DNA of 14,940 nt from Bacteroidota bacterium. GTDB taxonomy: Bacteria; Bacteroidota; Bacteroidia; UKL13-3. Below are positions 7,903 through 14,940 of the stretch, piece after piece. The notes beneath the pieces were generated by a model, which searched no databases, was not told where the DNA came from, and worked only from the letters and a program-made list of their open reading frames with translations. Numbering within the stretch: position 1 is the first letter of the stretch; every line of letters starts with the position of its first letter. Made by a program: the position numbers and the translations under genes. The DNA lies in contig CANHRW010000028.1 in the NCBI GenBank assembly GCA_947462865.1, forward strand, positions 1 through 14,940. The letters are read 5' to 3'.

Positions 7903-9723
7903 TTAATTTTTATGTTCAAATAATTTAGCAATTTCCTCAAGACTCATCATTTTTACGCATGTTTTACCAAGAGGGGATTTAAGTGGCTCTGAGCAAGCAA
8001 ACAAATCGTCAATTAGAGAATTCATCTCTTCTGGGCCGAGAGAAGTTCCTGCTTTAATAGAAGCCTTTGCAGCCAAAGTTCGTGCAATCAGTTCGTTTTT
8101 TTGTACCACCGATTGTTTGCCTGTTTTATATGCTTCAATTACTTCTTCAATGAGTTTTTGCTCATTGGAGAGATGTAATTCCGCAGGCAATCCATTTACA
8201 ACAAAAGTTTGTTTTCCAAAGTGGTTGATGTAAAAACCAAGCTTGTTAATTTCTTCAATAATTTCCAAAAGTACAGCTTCGTCTGCTACTGAAAGTTGAA
8301 TAGATTTAGGGAATAACAATTGTTGGCTTGATACGGGTTTGTCAGCTAATGCAGATTGGTATCTTTCAAACAAAACCCGCTCATGTGCAGCTTGTTGATC
8401 AACAACCATTAAACCCCTTTTAATTTGTGTAACAATGTACTGATTGTGAATTTGAAAAAAATGTTTTACCGAAGAAACCACCTTGTTTGTTTCAAATACA
8501 TTGTTGTCAAGATATTGCTCTGATGGTGATGGAAATACCAACTCCCATCCTTGATTGACTACTTTACGCTTTTGTTGGTAATCAAACTTGAAACCATCAA
8601 GTGAGGACTTAAAACCAGAACCTACTGTCTCATTATTCATAGGCCTGTAAAGTGTTCCATCTTCTACTGTTTTACTAATTTCATGATGAACAAACCGGTT
8701 GTCATCAAAAGCATTTAAAATTTGCTCCCCGCCAAAAGCGCTTACTATTGCTTTTCGAACCACAGCCCTAATAATCTGGTAGCAATTTTTTTCATCTTCA
8801 AATTTTACCTCCGTTTTGGTCGGATGAACATTGACATCAACCATAGAGGGGTCTATTTCAATTTTTAATACGTAAGCTGGGAATGTTTCATTTGCAATCA
8901 AACCTTCATAAGCGGACATTACTGCATGGTGAAAATAGGCATCTTTAAAAAACCTATTGTTTACAAAAAAATATTGGTCTCCCCTTGTTTTCTTTGATTT
9001 CTCTGGAGCAGAACAATATCCTGTAATTCTTAGAATACTCGTTTGTTCGTTGATCTCCATCCAATCTTTAGGTTGTAATCCATGCACAACCTCGGCAATG
9101 CGCTCTTTTAAAGAACCAATTGAATAATGAGCTGTACGTTTTTCATCTAGGTACAACTCAAATTGCACCTGTGGATTTGCCAATGCGCTGCGGTTAAATT
9201 CATCTAAAATGTGCCGGAATTCTAAGGTGTTTGATTTTAAAAAATTTCGCCTTGCCGGAATATTATAAAATATGTTTTTTACCGCTACGGAAGTACCTGT
9301 TTCACAAGCCACCGATTCTTTAGAAACCAGCTTTGACCCCTCCATTATAACAGCCGTACCCAACTCTGACCCCTGAGTTTTTGTTTTTAAATCTACCCTG
9401 GCAACAGAAGCTATACTTGCCAAAGCTTCTCCTCTAAAACCAAGTGTTTTTATTTGAAAAATATCTTCTGTTTTAGAAATTTTAGAGGTTGCGTGTCTTT
9501 CCCAACACATCAATGCGTCTTCCTCCGACATGCCTAACCCATTGTCTATTACCTGAACCAGCGCTTTCCCTGCATCTTTAACAAAAAGCTGAATCATTGT
9601 TGATTCAGCATCAATTGCATTGTCTAACAATTCTTTTACCAATGAGGATGGTCTTTGAACAACTTCCCCGGCTGCAATTTGACTTGCAATATGGCTTGGT
9701 AATTTTTTAATGGTGATTGACAT
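7903..9723 (-). CDS. mutL: DNA mismatch repair protein MutL
   Basis: MutL links MutS mismatch recognition to strand removal. The 606-residue protein has the complete GHKL ATPase: AAGEVVQRP at 17-25, KELLDNAIDA with catalytic Glu31, DNGLGM at 60-65, TSKI at 79-82, TLGFRGEALASI at 93-104 and GTSVAVKNIFYNIPARRNFL at 143-162. DVNVHPTKTEVKF at 296-308 ends the N-terminal half. A linker of about 90 residues leads to the dimerisation domain, which starts near 418. There the usual DQHA(X)2E(X)4E nuclease motif reads DQQAAHERVLFE (442-453), with His replaced by Gln. The expected Cys-bearing motif near 550 reads AAKASIKA, and the CPHGRP position reads SPLGKT (583-588). It is the first gene of a four-gene operon. 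Confidence 0.97.
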   Translation of the reverse strand: MSITIKKLPSHIASQIAAGEVVQRPSSLVKELLDNAIDAESTMIQLFVKDAGKALVQVIDNGLGMSEEDALMCWERHATSKISKTEDIFQIKTLGFRGEALASIASVARVDLKTKTQGSELGTAVIMEGSKLVSKESVACETGTSVAVKNIFYNIPARRNFLKSNTLEFRHILDEFNRSALANPQVQFELYLDEKRTAHYSIGSLKERIAEVVHGLQPKDWMEINEQTSILRITGYCSAPEKSKKTRGDQYFFVNNRFFKDAYFHHAVMSAYEGLIANETFPAYVLKIEIDPSMVDVNVHPTKTEVKFEDEKNCYQIIRAVVRKAIVSAFGGEQILNAFDDNRFVHHEISKTVEDGTLYRPMNNETVGSGFKSSLDGFKFDYQQKRKVVNQGWELVFPSPSEQYLDNNVFETNKVVSSVKHFFQIHNQYIVTQIKRGLMVVDQQAAHERVLFERYQSALADKPVSSQQLLFPKSIQLSVADEAVLLEIIEEINKLGFYINHFGKQTFVVNGLPAELHLSNEQKLIEEVIEAYKTGKQSVVQKNELIARTLAAKASIKAGTSLGPEEMNSLIDDLFACSEPLKSPLGKTCVKMMSLEEIAKLFEHKN

Positions 9724-9852
9724 TCTTCAACAAAAAACCTATAAATATTTATAAAATGTAAGCCTGTGGAGAACTTTCAACCAAATAGGCGTGAATAATT
9801 AATTTGGTTGGGTATCCGAAATAAGCAAATGTTTCAGGTTATTTGCTAATTC
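9724..9852. promoter_or_regulatory. Divergent intergenic region between mutL and the GH3 fusion gene
   Basis: These 129 bp must hold both outward promoters. A 9-bp inverted repeat, CAACCAAAT (9778-9786) and ATTTGGTTG (9802-9810), surrounds a 15-nt spacer in the middle and could be a regulator site. A 14-bp AT palindrome TATAAATATTTATA lies at 9740-9753. No perfect TAnnTTTG promoter with 19-nt spacing is found on either strand. The nearest minus-strand candidate is TACATTTT (9749-9762 region), so promoter positions are left open. Confidence 0.45.
9824..9847 (+). promoter_or_regulatory. Hairpin directly before the GH3 fusion start codon
   Basis: AGCAAAT (9824-9830) pairs with ATTTGCT (9841-9847) around a 10-nt loop, ending 5 nt before the ATG at 9853. 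If transcribed, this 7-bp stem covers the ribosome-loading region and could lower or tune translation. As DNA it could equally be an operator half-site pair. It is AT-rich and only moderately stable. Confidence 0.4.
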
Positions 9853-12789
9853 ATGACAGACTCAAGACACTTATTGAAAGGATCCATTTGCGCTTTGCTA
9901 TTTGTAGTATTTGGATACAGCTCTTCTTTGGGCCAAGGTATTGATTGGAAAGCACCCAACCATTGGGTCGACTCTATACTTTCAAGCATGACCGAAGATG
10001 AAAAAATAACTCAGTTAATGACAGTAGCGGTATGGACACAAAGAGATGCCTCACATGAAAAAGAAATTGAAAAATTAATCAACGACTATAAAGTTGGTGG
10101 GCTAATGTTTATGAAGGGTGGTCCCGTTAAACAGGCCAACCTTTGTAACCGTTTTCAATCAAAATCAAAAATACCACTTCTCATTAGCATTGATGGTGAG
10201 TGGGGCCTAAATATGCGCTTAGATAGTACCCCTGTTTTTCCAAGACAAATGGTTTTAGGGGCAGCCAACAACCTAGACCTTACCAAACAAATGGGTCAAG
10301 AAATTGCAAAACATTGCAAGAGAATTGGTATTCATCTGAACTTTGCACCCGATATAGACATCAATAACAATGCACTCAATCCGGTCATCAACGACCGTAG
10401 CTTTGGAGAAAATAAATATACAGTAGCAAAACACGGGCTTGCATATGCAAAAGGCTTGCAAGAACTCAGAATTATGCCTACAGCCAAACACTTTCCTGGA
10501 CATGGAGATACTGAAAGCGACTCCCATCATTCATTGCCTGTAATCAATGCAAACCTAGACAGACTCGATTCTTTAGAGTTATATCCATTTAAAGTACTCA
10601 TCAACAATGGTGTTTTAGGGGTAATGGTTGGGCACTTATTTGTACCAGCCATTGATACTACTAACAATACCGCGTCTAGTATTTCTCCAAAAGCAGTCAC
10701 TGAATTATTGAAAAACAAGCTCGGATTTGAAGGACTAGTGGTTTCTGATGGTCTCAACATGAAAGGGGTTGCAAACTATGCAGCACCTGGTGAGGTGTGT
10801 GCTAAGGCTTTGGCCGTTGGTGTTGACTTGTTGTTATTTGTTGAAGATGTGCCACAGTCTTTGTTTTGGATCAAAGAATACATCAATCGAGGATTAATCT
10901 CCAAAGAAAGGTTGGATGAAGCTTGTCGTAAAATATTGGTTACAAAATATTGGTGTGGTCTCAGTAATTATGAACCTATCAATACCAACCAACTGATAGA
11001 AGATTTAAATTGTTGTTCAACCGATTTACTCATTAAAAAAATTGTTAAAAATGCCGTTGTGGTCGCAAAAAATGTTGATGGGATTATACCACTTGTTCAT
11101 CCAGAGCTTGATAAAATTGCTGTGGTTTCTGTTGGTACCGCGAGTACATCTGTATTTCAGCAAACTTTAAACAACTATTTGCATGCAGATTATTTTAGCA
11201 TAGACAAAAACGACTCTGTTGCTTCATTTATTGAACTCAAATCAAAACTTTTAAAATACAGTTTGGTGGTACTGAGCCTACAAAACACGAGTAGGTTTAT
11301 CAGTAAAAAATTGGGGCTAACGCAACAACAAATTGATTTTGTAAATCAACTCGTTTACGAAAAAAAATGCGTGTTAGTTGTTCACGGAAACCCCTATATC
11401 CTTAAGCATTTTCAAGGGGCAAGAAATGTGATTTTAGCCTTTGAAGATTTGCCCGTTTACAATTCAGTATCTGCTCAAATTTTAGTCGGAGCTATAGGAG
11501 CTTCTGGCAAGATGCCTGTTTCGGTTTTACCTGCTTTTGGGTTGAATATTGGCACTAAAACACAACCAACAGAAAGAAACGAATTGGTTATGCCAGAAGA
11601 GGTTGATATTGACCACACCCCTCTACAACAAATAGACTCAATAATTAAGCAAGCTATAACTTCGGGAGCCACACCTGGTTGTCAAGTTTGGGCGAGCAAA
11701 AATGGAAAGGTTTTTTACCAAAAATCATTTGGTAGGCATGTATATGATACCCTTTCTCCTGAAGTACAAAACAACCATGTTTATGACATCGCATCTTTGA
11801 CTAAAATCATGTCAACCACATTGGCCATTATGAAGCTTTATGAGGTTGGAAAAATTAGCTTGAACGATAAATTGAGTATGTATCTCCCATTTTTAAGGGG
11901 TTCTAACAAAGAAAATATCAATATCAGAGATGTGTTAACCCATGAAGCTGGTTTAATTTCATTTATACCATTTTATAAACAAACTATTATTAACGGTGAG
12001 CTTGATTCCAGCGTCTTTAAGAATGGCAAACAAGATGGTTTTGAAAAACAAGTTTGTGATAACCTATTCATTAGAAATGATTATGAACAAATCCTATTTG
12101 AAAATATTGCAAAATCAGAACTCAAAACGCCCGGAAACTATGTTTACAGTGATTTGGGGTTTATTCTGCTTCGAAAGTTAGTAGAAGAGGTAACTAATGA
12201 AGACTTCGAAAGTTATTTACATAAAAATTTTTACAAGCCATTGAACTTGGGCAACATGGTTTTTAATCCACTCAACAAGGGACTTAATCCTGGTTGGATT
12301 ATTCCTACAGAAAACGACCAATATTTTAGAGCTCAGCTTATTAATGGATATGTACACGACCCAGCAGCAGCTATGTTGGGGGGCGTTAGTGGGCATGCGG
12401 GGCTTTTTGCCAATGCGAATGATGTTGGAGTAGTGATGCAACTTTTATTAAATGGGGGTACCTATGCCGGGCAACGTTTATTAAAACCATCCACCATTGA
12501 ATTATTCACCAAAAAGAATGCTAAGAAATCTAGAAGGGGTCTTGGATTTGATAAACCGGAAACCATTCATGGAAAGGGCTCCCCAGCGGGAAATGGAGCA
12601 TCTACTATGTGTTTTGGACATACTGGTTTTACAGGAACTTGTACTTGGGCAGACCCCAAAAATGGTTTAGTTTATGTGTTTCTTTCAAACAGGGTGTACC
12701 CTTCTGCCGAAAATAAAAAGTTATCTGAACAAAATATTCGTACAGCCATTCATGACATTTTAATAGAAGCTTGCAAGAAGAAGTTTTAG
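9853..12789 (+). CDS. Secreted GH3 beta-N-acetylhexosaminidase-like / serine hydrolase (beta-lactamase-like) fusion
   Basis: The 978-residue protein has a signal peptide (about 1-28, ending SSLGQG). The GH3 barrel spans about 40-370. KHFPGHGDTESDSH (212-225) carries the NagZ-type Asp223-His225 acid/base dyad, and VVSDGLNM (297-303) carries nucleophile Asp299. A second alpha/beta domain follows to about 560. Residues about 590-975 form a class C beta-lactamase/DD-peptidase-like domain: SLTK with Ser648 and Lys651, YSD at 765-767, and HTG at 923-925. GH3 enzymes of this type remove N-acetylglucosamine from muropeptides, chitin-like or glycoprotein substrates; the partner domain could be a peptidase, amidase or esterase. 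A role in peptidoglycan turnover is inferred. The frame is continuous across both parts, so this is a true fusion. The same architecture recurs in Bacteroidota. Confidence 0.93.
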   Translation: MTDSRHLLKGSICALLFVVFGYSSSLGQGIDWKAPNHWVDSILSSMTEDEKITQLMTVAVWTQRDASHEKEIEKLINDYKVGGLMFMKGGPVKQANLCNRFQSKSKIPLLISIDGEWGLNMRLDSTPVFPRQMVLGAANNLDLTKQMGQEIAKHCKRIGIHLNFAPDIDINNNALNPVINDRSFGENKYTVAKHGLAYAKGLQELRIMPTAKHFPGHGDTESDSHHSLPVINANLDRLDSLELYPFKVLINNGVLGVMVGHLFVPAIDTTNNTASSISPKAVTELLKNKLGFEGLVVSDGLNMKGVANYAAPGEVCAKALAVGVDLLLFVEDVPQSLFWIKEYINRGLISKERLDEACRKILVTKYWCGLSNYEPINTNQLIEDLNCCSTDLLIKKIVKNAVVVAKNVDGIIPLVHPELDKIAVVSVGTASTSVFQQTLNNYLHADYFSIDKNDSVASFIELKSKLLKYSLVVLSLQNTSRFISKKLGLTQQQIDFVNQLVYEKKCVLVVHGNPYILKHFQGARNVILAFEDLPVYNSVSAQILVGAIGASGKMPVSVLPAFGLNIGTKTQPTERNELVMPEEVDIDHTPLQQIDSIIKQAITSGATPGCQVWASKNGKVFYQKSFGRHVYDTLSPEVQNNHVYDIASLTKIMSTTLAIMKLYEVGKISLNDKLSMYLPFLRGSNKENINIRDVLTHEAGLISFIPFYKQTIINGELDSSVFKNGKQDGFEKQVCDNLFIRNDYEQILFENIAKSELKTPGNYVYSDLGFILLRKLVEEVTNEDFESYLHKNFYKPLNLGNMVFNPLNKGLNPGWIIPTENDQYFRAQLINGYVHDPAAAMLGGVSGHAGLFANANDVGVVMQLLLNGGTYAGQRLLKPSTIELFTKKNAKKSRRGLGFDKPETIHGKGSPAGNGASTMCFGHTGFTGTCTWADPKNGLVYVFLSNRVYPSAENKKLSEQNIRTAIHDILIEACKKKF

Positions 12790-12810
12790 CTTATTGAATA
12801 GGCTTATTTT
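12788..12810 (+). terminator. Possible weak terminator after the GH3 fusion gene
   Basis: AGCTTAT (12788-12794) can pair with ATAGGCT (12798-12804), including one G-T pair, around the loop TGA, followed by TATTTT. The stem overlaps the TAG stop codon. It is short and AT-rich, but its place right at the gene end, before a new promoter at 12841, fits termination. Confidence 0.4.
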
Positions 12811-12840
12811 GCCCGTTCTTGAATAAATTATTGGAATCGC

Positions 12841-12871
12841 TTTGCAAATGAGGGAATTATGCTTAAATTTG
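12841..12871 (+). promoter_or_regulatory. Bacteroidota-type promoter of the RRM gene
   Basis: TTTG (12841-12844), then exactly 19 nt, then TAAATTTG (12864-12871): a full match to TTTG-N19-TAnnTTTG. Transcription is predicted near 12876-12879, leaving a leader of roughly 11-14 nt before the ATG at 12890. This placement excludes translation from the in-frame TTG at 12842. Confidence 0.87.
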
Positions 12872-12889
12872 ATTTTTCTAATAATTTTT

Positions 12890-13171
12890 ATGAACATCTA
12901 CATCGGAAACTTAAATTGGTCAGCTAGTTCAGAAGACCTCAAAAACTTGTTTTCAGCCTACGGCGAAGTATCATCAGTAAACATTGTAAACGATAAATTT
13001 ACAGGCAGAAGCAAAGGCTTTGGCTTTGTTGAAATGCCGGATGCTGCAAGTGCTCAACGTGCAATTGACTCTTTAAACGGTCAATCGTTTATGCAAAGAA
13101 ACATCACTGTCAATGAGGCTCGTCCAAGAGAAGACAAACCTCAAAGAGAAAGACGTCAGTACAACGACTAA
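12890..13171 (+). CDS. Small RRM-type RNA-binding protein
   Basis: The 93-residue protein is one RNA-recognition motif plus a short charged tail. RNP2 is IYIGNL (3-8) and RNP1 is KGFGFVEM (42-49), with the aromatic residues that stack on RNA bases present at Tyr4, Phe44 and Phe46. After residue about 77 the tail is Arg/Glu/Gln-rich (ARPREDKPQRERRQYND) and probably disordered. Such single-RRM proteins are common in Bacteroidota and cyanobacteria and bind single-stranded RNA. In Bacteroidota, which lack a typical Hfq, they are proposed post-transcriptional regulators. The ATG at 12890 is preferred over the frame opening at 12842 because the promoter lies in between and the shorter form begins exactly at RRM strand beta1. 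It has its own promoter and a strong terminator, so it is a single-gene unit. Confidence 0.95.
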   Translation: MNIYIGNLNWSASSEDLKNLFSAYGEVSSVNIVNDKFTGRSKGFGFVEMPDAASAQRAIDSLNGQSFMQRNITVNEARPREDKPQRERRQYND

Positions 13172-13198
13172 AAAAAACCCGCCTAGGCGGGTTTTTTT
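13172..13198. terminator. Bidirectional intrinsic terminator
   Basis: The perfect palindrome CCCGCCTAGGCGGG (13178-13191) is flanked by seven A on the left and seven T on the right. It therefore works as a GC-rich hairpin with U-tract on both strands. It begins 1 nt after the RRM stop codon and ends 7 nt before the stop of the convergent LysM gene, serving both. Confidence 0.93.
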
Positions 13199-13205
13199 AT
13201 GCTAC

Positions 13206-14459
13206 TTAATCTTTCTTTCTCAACCTTTTCTTTTGTGCTGCAGACATGCTGTTTATTCTTCTGTAATAGCCTGTTTTATTAGCCTGAACATATATTTTTA
13301 AAACAACCCCTTTATTTACCCTACCCCTTTTGGTTTGGTTTTTATTCCAACCCTTGATATCCTGAACAGAAACATCAAACCAATCAGCAATGTCTGTCAG
13401 CACATCACCCCTTTTAATGGTATACTTTACGGGTTTCAAAGATTGGTTAGCCTGTTTGCCTTCTCTAGGTTCCTTTTTTGATTGTACTTTAGTTTTTTCA
13501 GGCTGTTTTTCATCTGTGGTATCTTTTTCAATAGCAATTGGTTGTATTTCTAAAGCATGGTACTGCCTATATACGGTATCTCTTAACAAACCAAATTTAG
13601 AAACCTTATCAGAGGGTATTCGTAAAAAATAGGGTTCTTGTGAAAAAGGAATGATGTCTTTTTTAAATACCGGGTTTAAGTCTCTCAACACTTCTACAGG
13701 AACCGCTGTTGCTGTTGAAATCTGTTGAAAAGAAAGCCATTTCGAAACCCAAACAGTATCGCTAGTAGGCAATTGAAGTGGCTCTACGTAACGTATACCG
13801 TGCTCTTTGTAATAGTTCAAAATATAAACCGTGGCTATCACTTTGGGGTAAAGGTCTCTACAACTTGCTGGCATTACCTTGTAAATATCCCAAAAATAAA
13901 AACTGTTTCCTGCGGCATGAATTCCTTTGTTTAGTTGAACTGGTGAACAGCCGTATGCGGCTATAGCCAAAGGCCAACTTTTGTAAATTGCAAAGAGGTC
14001 TTTCAAGTGTTGTGCAGCAGCTAAACTAGACTTTACTGGGTCTCTGCGTTCGTCTATGTAGGTGTTTTGTTTGAGTTTGTACATTTTTGCAACTGCATAA
14101 GACATCATCCAAACCCCACTATTTCCATTGGGGTTTAAGGTGGCGGGGTCTAATCCGGAAGCGGCGGCAGCTATGTATTTTAAATCAATAGGCAGATTCT
14201 TTTGTTTGAGAGATTTCTCTATAGGTGGAAAATAGAATTTGCTCCTACTAATCAAGGATTTTATAAGCTCTGGGTTTGCTAAATATTGATCAATATAAGC
14301 CCTTACTGAGGGATGATAATTCACTTCTATCGAGGTTTTAAGTGAAGCCAATCTTGACTGATAGAGCTCATCTATATTGTTTGCGCTTGCCTGTATGCCA
14401 AGCAACCCAATTAAAAAGAAAACACTCAAAAAAAAGTGGTTACGAATATTCAAATGCAT
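13206..14459 (-). CDS. MltD-like lytic transglycosylase-fold protein with LysM; catalytic Glu missing (probable pseudoenzyme)
   Basis: The 417-residue protein has a signal peptide (about 1-26, ending IQASA). A domain at about 75-225 follows the MltD/SLT pattern closely: FPPIEKSLKQKNLP, DLKYIA, YIDERRDP, AAAQHLKDL, LAIAAYGCSP, FWDIYKVMP and YILNYYKEHGI. In active relatives the segment after KY reads like LAVVESALNP, with the catalytic Glu in the ES pair. Here it is IAAAASGLDP, placing Ala100 at the Glu position. The GLWQFM segment reads GVWMMS (115-120), and the AAYNCGPG segment has Gly170 for Asn. A diverged LysM-like stretch is at about 242-282, a Lys/Glu/Gln-rich linker at 310-342 and a clear C-terminal LysM at 345-391, then a basic tail. 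It probably still binds peptidoglycan but cannot cleave it by the usual mechanism. The frame is intact, so it is not a pseudogene. Confidence 0.9.
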   Translation of the reverse strand: MHLNIRNHFFLSVFFLIGLLGIQASANNIDELYQSRLASLKTSIEVNYHPSVRAYIDQYLANPELIKSLISRSKFYFPPIEKSLKQKNLPIDLKYIAAAASGLDPATLNPNGNSGVWMMSYAVAKMYKLKQNTYIDERRDPVKSSLAAAQHLKDLFAIYKSWPLAIAAYGCSPVQLNKGIHAAGNSFYFWDIYKVMPASCRDLYPKVIATVYILNYYKEHGIRYVEPLQLPTSDTVWVSKWLSFQQISTATAVPVEVLRDLNPVFKKDIIPFSQEPYFLRIPSDKVSKFGLLRDTVYRQYHALEIQPIAIEKDTTDEKQPEKTKVQSKKEPREGKQANQSLKPVKYTIKRGDVLTDIADWFDVSVQDIKGWNKNQTKRGRVNKGVVLKIYVQANKTGYYRRINSMSAAQKKRLRKKD

Positions 14460-14540
14460 GTTGCAAACTACTGTTTAAACACGGAATCAACCGATAAAGT
14501 AATTAAGATGTCAACATATCTTTATAGGAATTGACTAAAA

Positions 14541-14940
14541 TTAAGCGGTAATATGCTCAGAAAAAGCTAACAATTGTGCGTCGTTACACCTGCTTGCCAT
14601 CAATTGCATTCCAATAGACATTCCGGTTTCATCTTCTCCAAAAGGAATAGAAATGGCAGGATTACCGGTAATATTTGCATGAACAGTGAAAATATCTGCT
14701 AAATACATGGCCAACGGATTTGACGCTTTTTCTCCTATGCCAAAGGCAACTGTTGGGGATGTAGGAGATACTATAAAATCAACCTCCTGCAACAATGAAT
14801 CGGTATAGTTTTTTACCAGTCTTCTTACTTTCTGAGCTTTACTATAATAAGCATCGTAATAACCCGATGACAAAACAAAAGTACCAGTCATGATTCTTCT
14901 TTTTACTTCCGCACCAAAACCTTCTGTTCTAGAGTGTTTA
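14541..14940 (-). CDS. gatA: Glutamyl/aspartyl-tRNA amidotransferase subunit A, C-terminal part (5' end beyond window)
   Basis: The frame runs in from the right edge (RTEGFGAEVKRRI just before the internal Met at 14891) and stops at 14541, giving about 133 residues. The segment MTGTFVLSSGYYDAYYSKAQ, then RRLVKNY, DFIVSPTSPTVAFGIGEK, ANITGNPAISIPFG and MSIGMQLMA is characteristic of the GatA C-terminus. GatA is the amidase subunit of GatCAB, which releases ammonia from glutamine to convert mis-charged Glu-tRNA(Gln) or Asp-tRNA(Asn). The Ser-cisSer-Lys triad lies upstream, outside the window. The next gene on the same strand starts 81 nt further on, with no clear terminator or promoter between. 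Confidence 0.96.
   Translation of the reverse strand, partial: KHSRTEGFGAEVKRRIMTGTFVLSSGYYDAYYSKAQKVRRLVKNYTDSLLQEVDFIVSPTSPTVAFGIGEKASNPLAMYLADIFTVHANITGNPAISIPFGEDETGMSIGMQLMASRCNDAQLLAFSEHITA

Noticed and set aside
12842..12889. N-terminal extension of the RRM protein from TTG 12842
   Set aside because: The stretch contains both boxes of a promoter with consensus spacing and lies upstream of the predicted transcript start.
14460..14540. Minus-strand TTGACA as a sigma70-type -35 box for the LysM gene
   Set aside because: No -10 box lies at a suitable distance, and Bacteroidota promoters follow TTTG/TAnnTTTG; the nearby TAGTTTG is one base short and too close to the ATG.
1..14940. Mobile elements, CRISPR arrays, toxin-antitoxin or defence genes
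   Set aside because: Every long frame is accounted for by housekeeping or envelope genes; no transposase motifs, regularly spaced repeats or terminal inverted repeats were seen.

Overview
The window is AT-rich chromosomal DNA from a member of the Bacteroidota. Four things point there: two large TonB-dependent outer-membrane receptors, two upstream regions with the Bacteroidota-type promoter TTTG/TTG-N19-TAnnTTTG, a tight mutL-rhomboid-rhomboid-phosphodiesterase cluster, and a secreted GH3/beta-lactamase-like fusion. The order cannot be fixed from the sequence; Chitinophagales/Sphingobacteriales-type relatives are a guess. I see no insertion sequence, phage gene, CRISPR array or attachment site. 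This reads as core genome rather than an island.

Left part (1-5108). A minus-strand TonB-dependent receptor, cut by the left edge, sits behind a clear TPP (THI-box) riboswitch and a Bacteroidota promoter, so it is predicted to be a thiamin-repressed outer-membrane importer. Next to it on the plus strand are a tRNA-Leu(CAG) gene and a second, different receptor-like protein. That one has a carboxypeptidase-regulatory-like N-terminal domain, a plug, and a Gly/Pro/Met-rich insertion.

Middle part (5119-9723). Four minus-strand genes lie 5, 9 and 1 nt apart and almost certainly form one operon read right to left: mutL, two rhomboid intramembrane proteases, and a membrane-anchored endonuclease/exonuclease/phosphatase-family protein. 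A 129-bp divergent spacer with inverted repeats separates mutL from a plus-strand gene. That gene encodes a secreted fusion of a GH3 beta-N-acetylhexosaminidase-like part with a serine-hydrolase (beta-lactamase/transpeptidase-like) part.

Right part (12790-14940). A small RRM RNA-binding protein has its own near-perfect promoter and ends at a perfectly palindromic terminator shared with a convergent gene. The convergent gene encodes an MltD-like lytic transglycosylase with LysM in which the catalytic Glu is replaced by Ala, probably a pseudoenzyme. The C-terminal part of gatA runs off the right edge.

Two genes concern peptidoglycan (the GH3/serine-hydrolase fusion and the MltD-like protein) and two concern outer-membrane import. 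No unmistakable new multi-gene system is visible. The best leads are the catalytically altered MltD-like protein, the apparently missing nuclease site in MutL, and the possible long-range base-pairing switch in the thiamin receptor leader.
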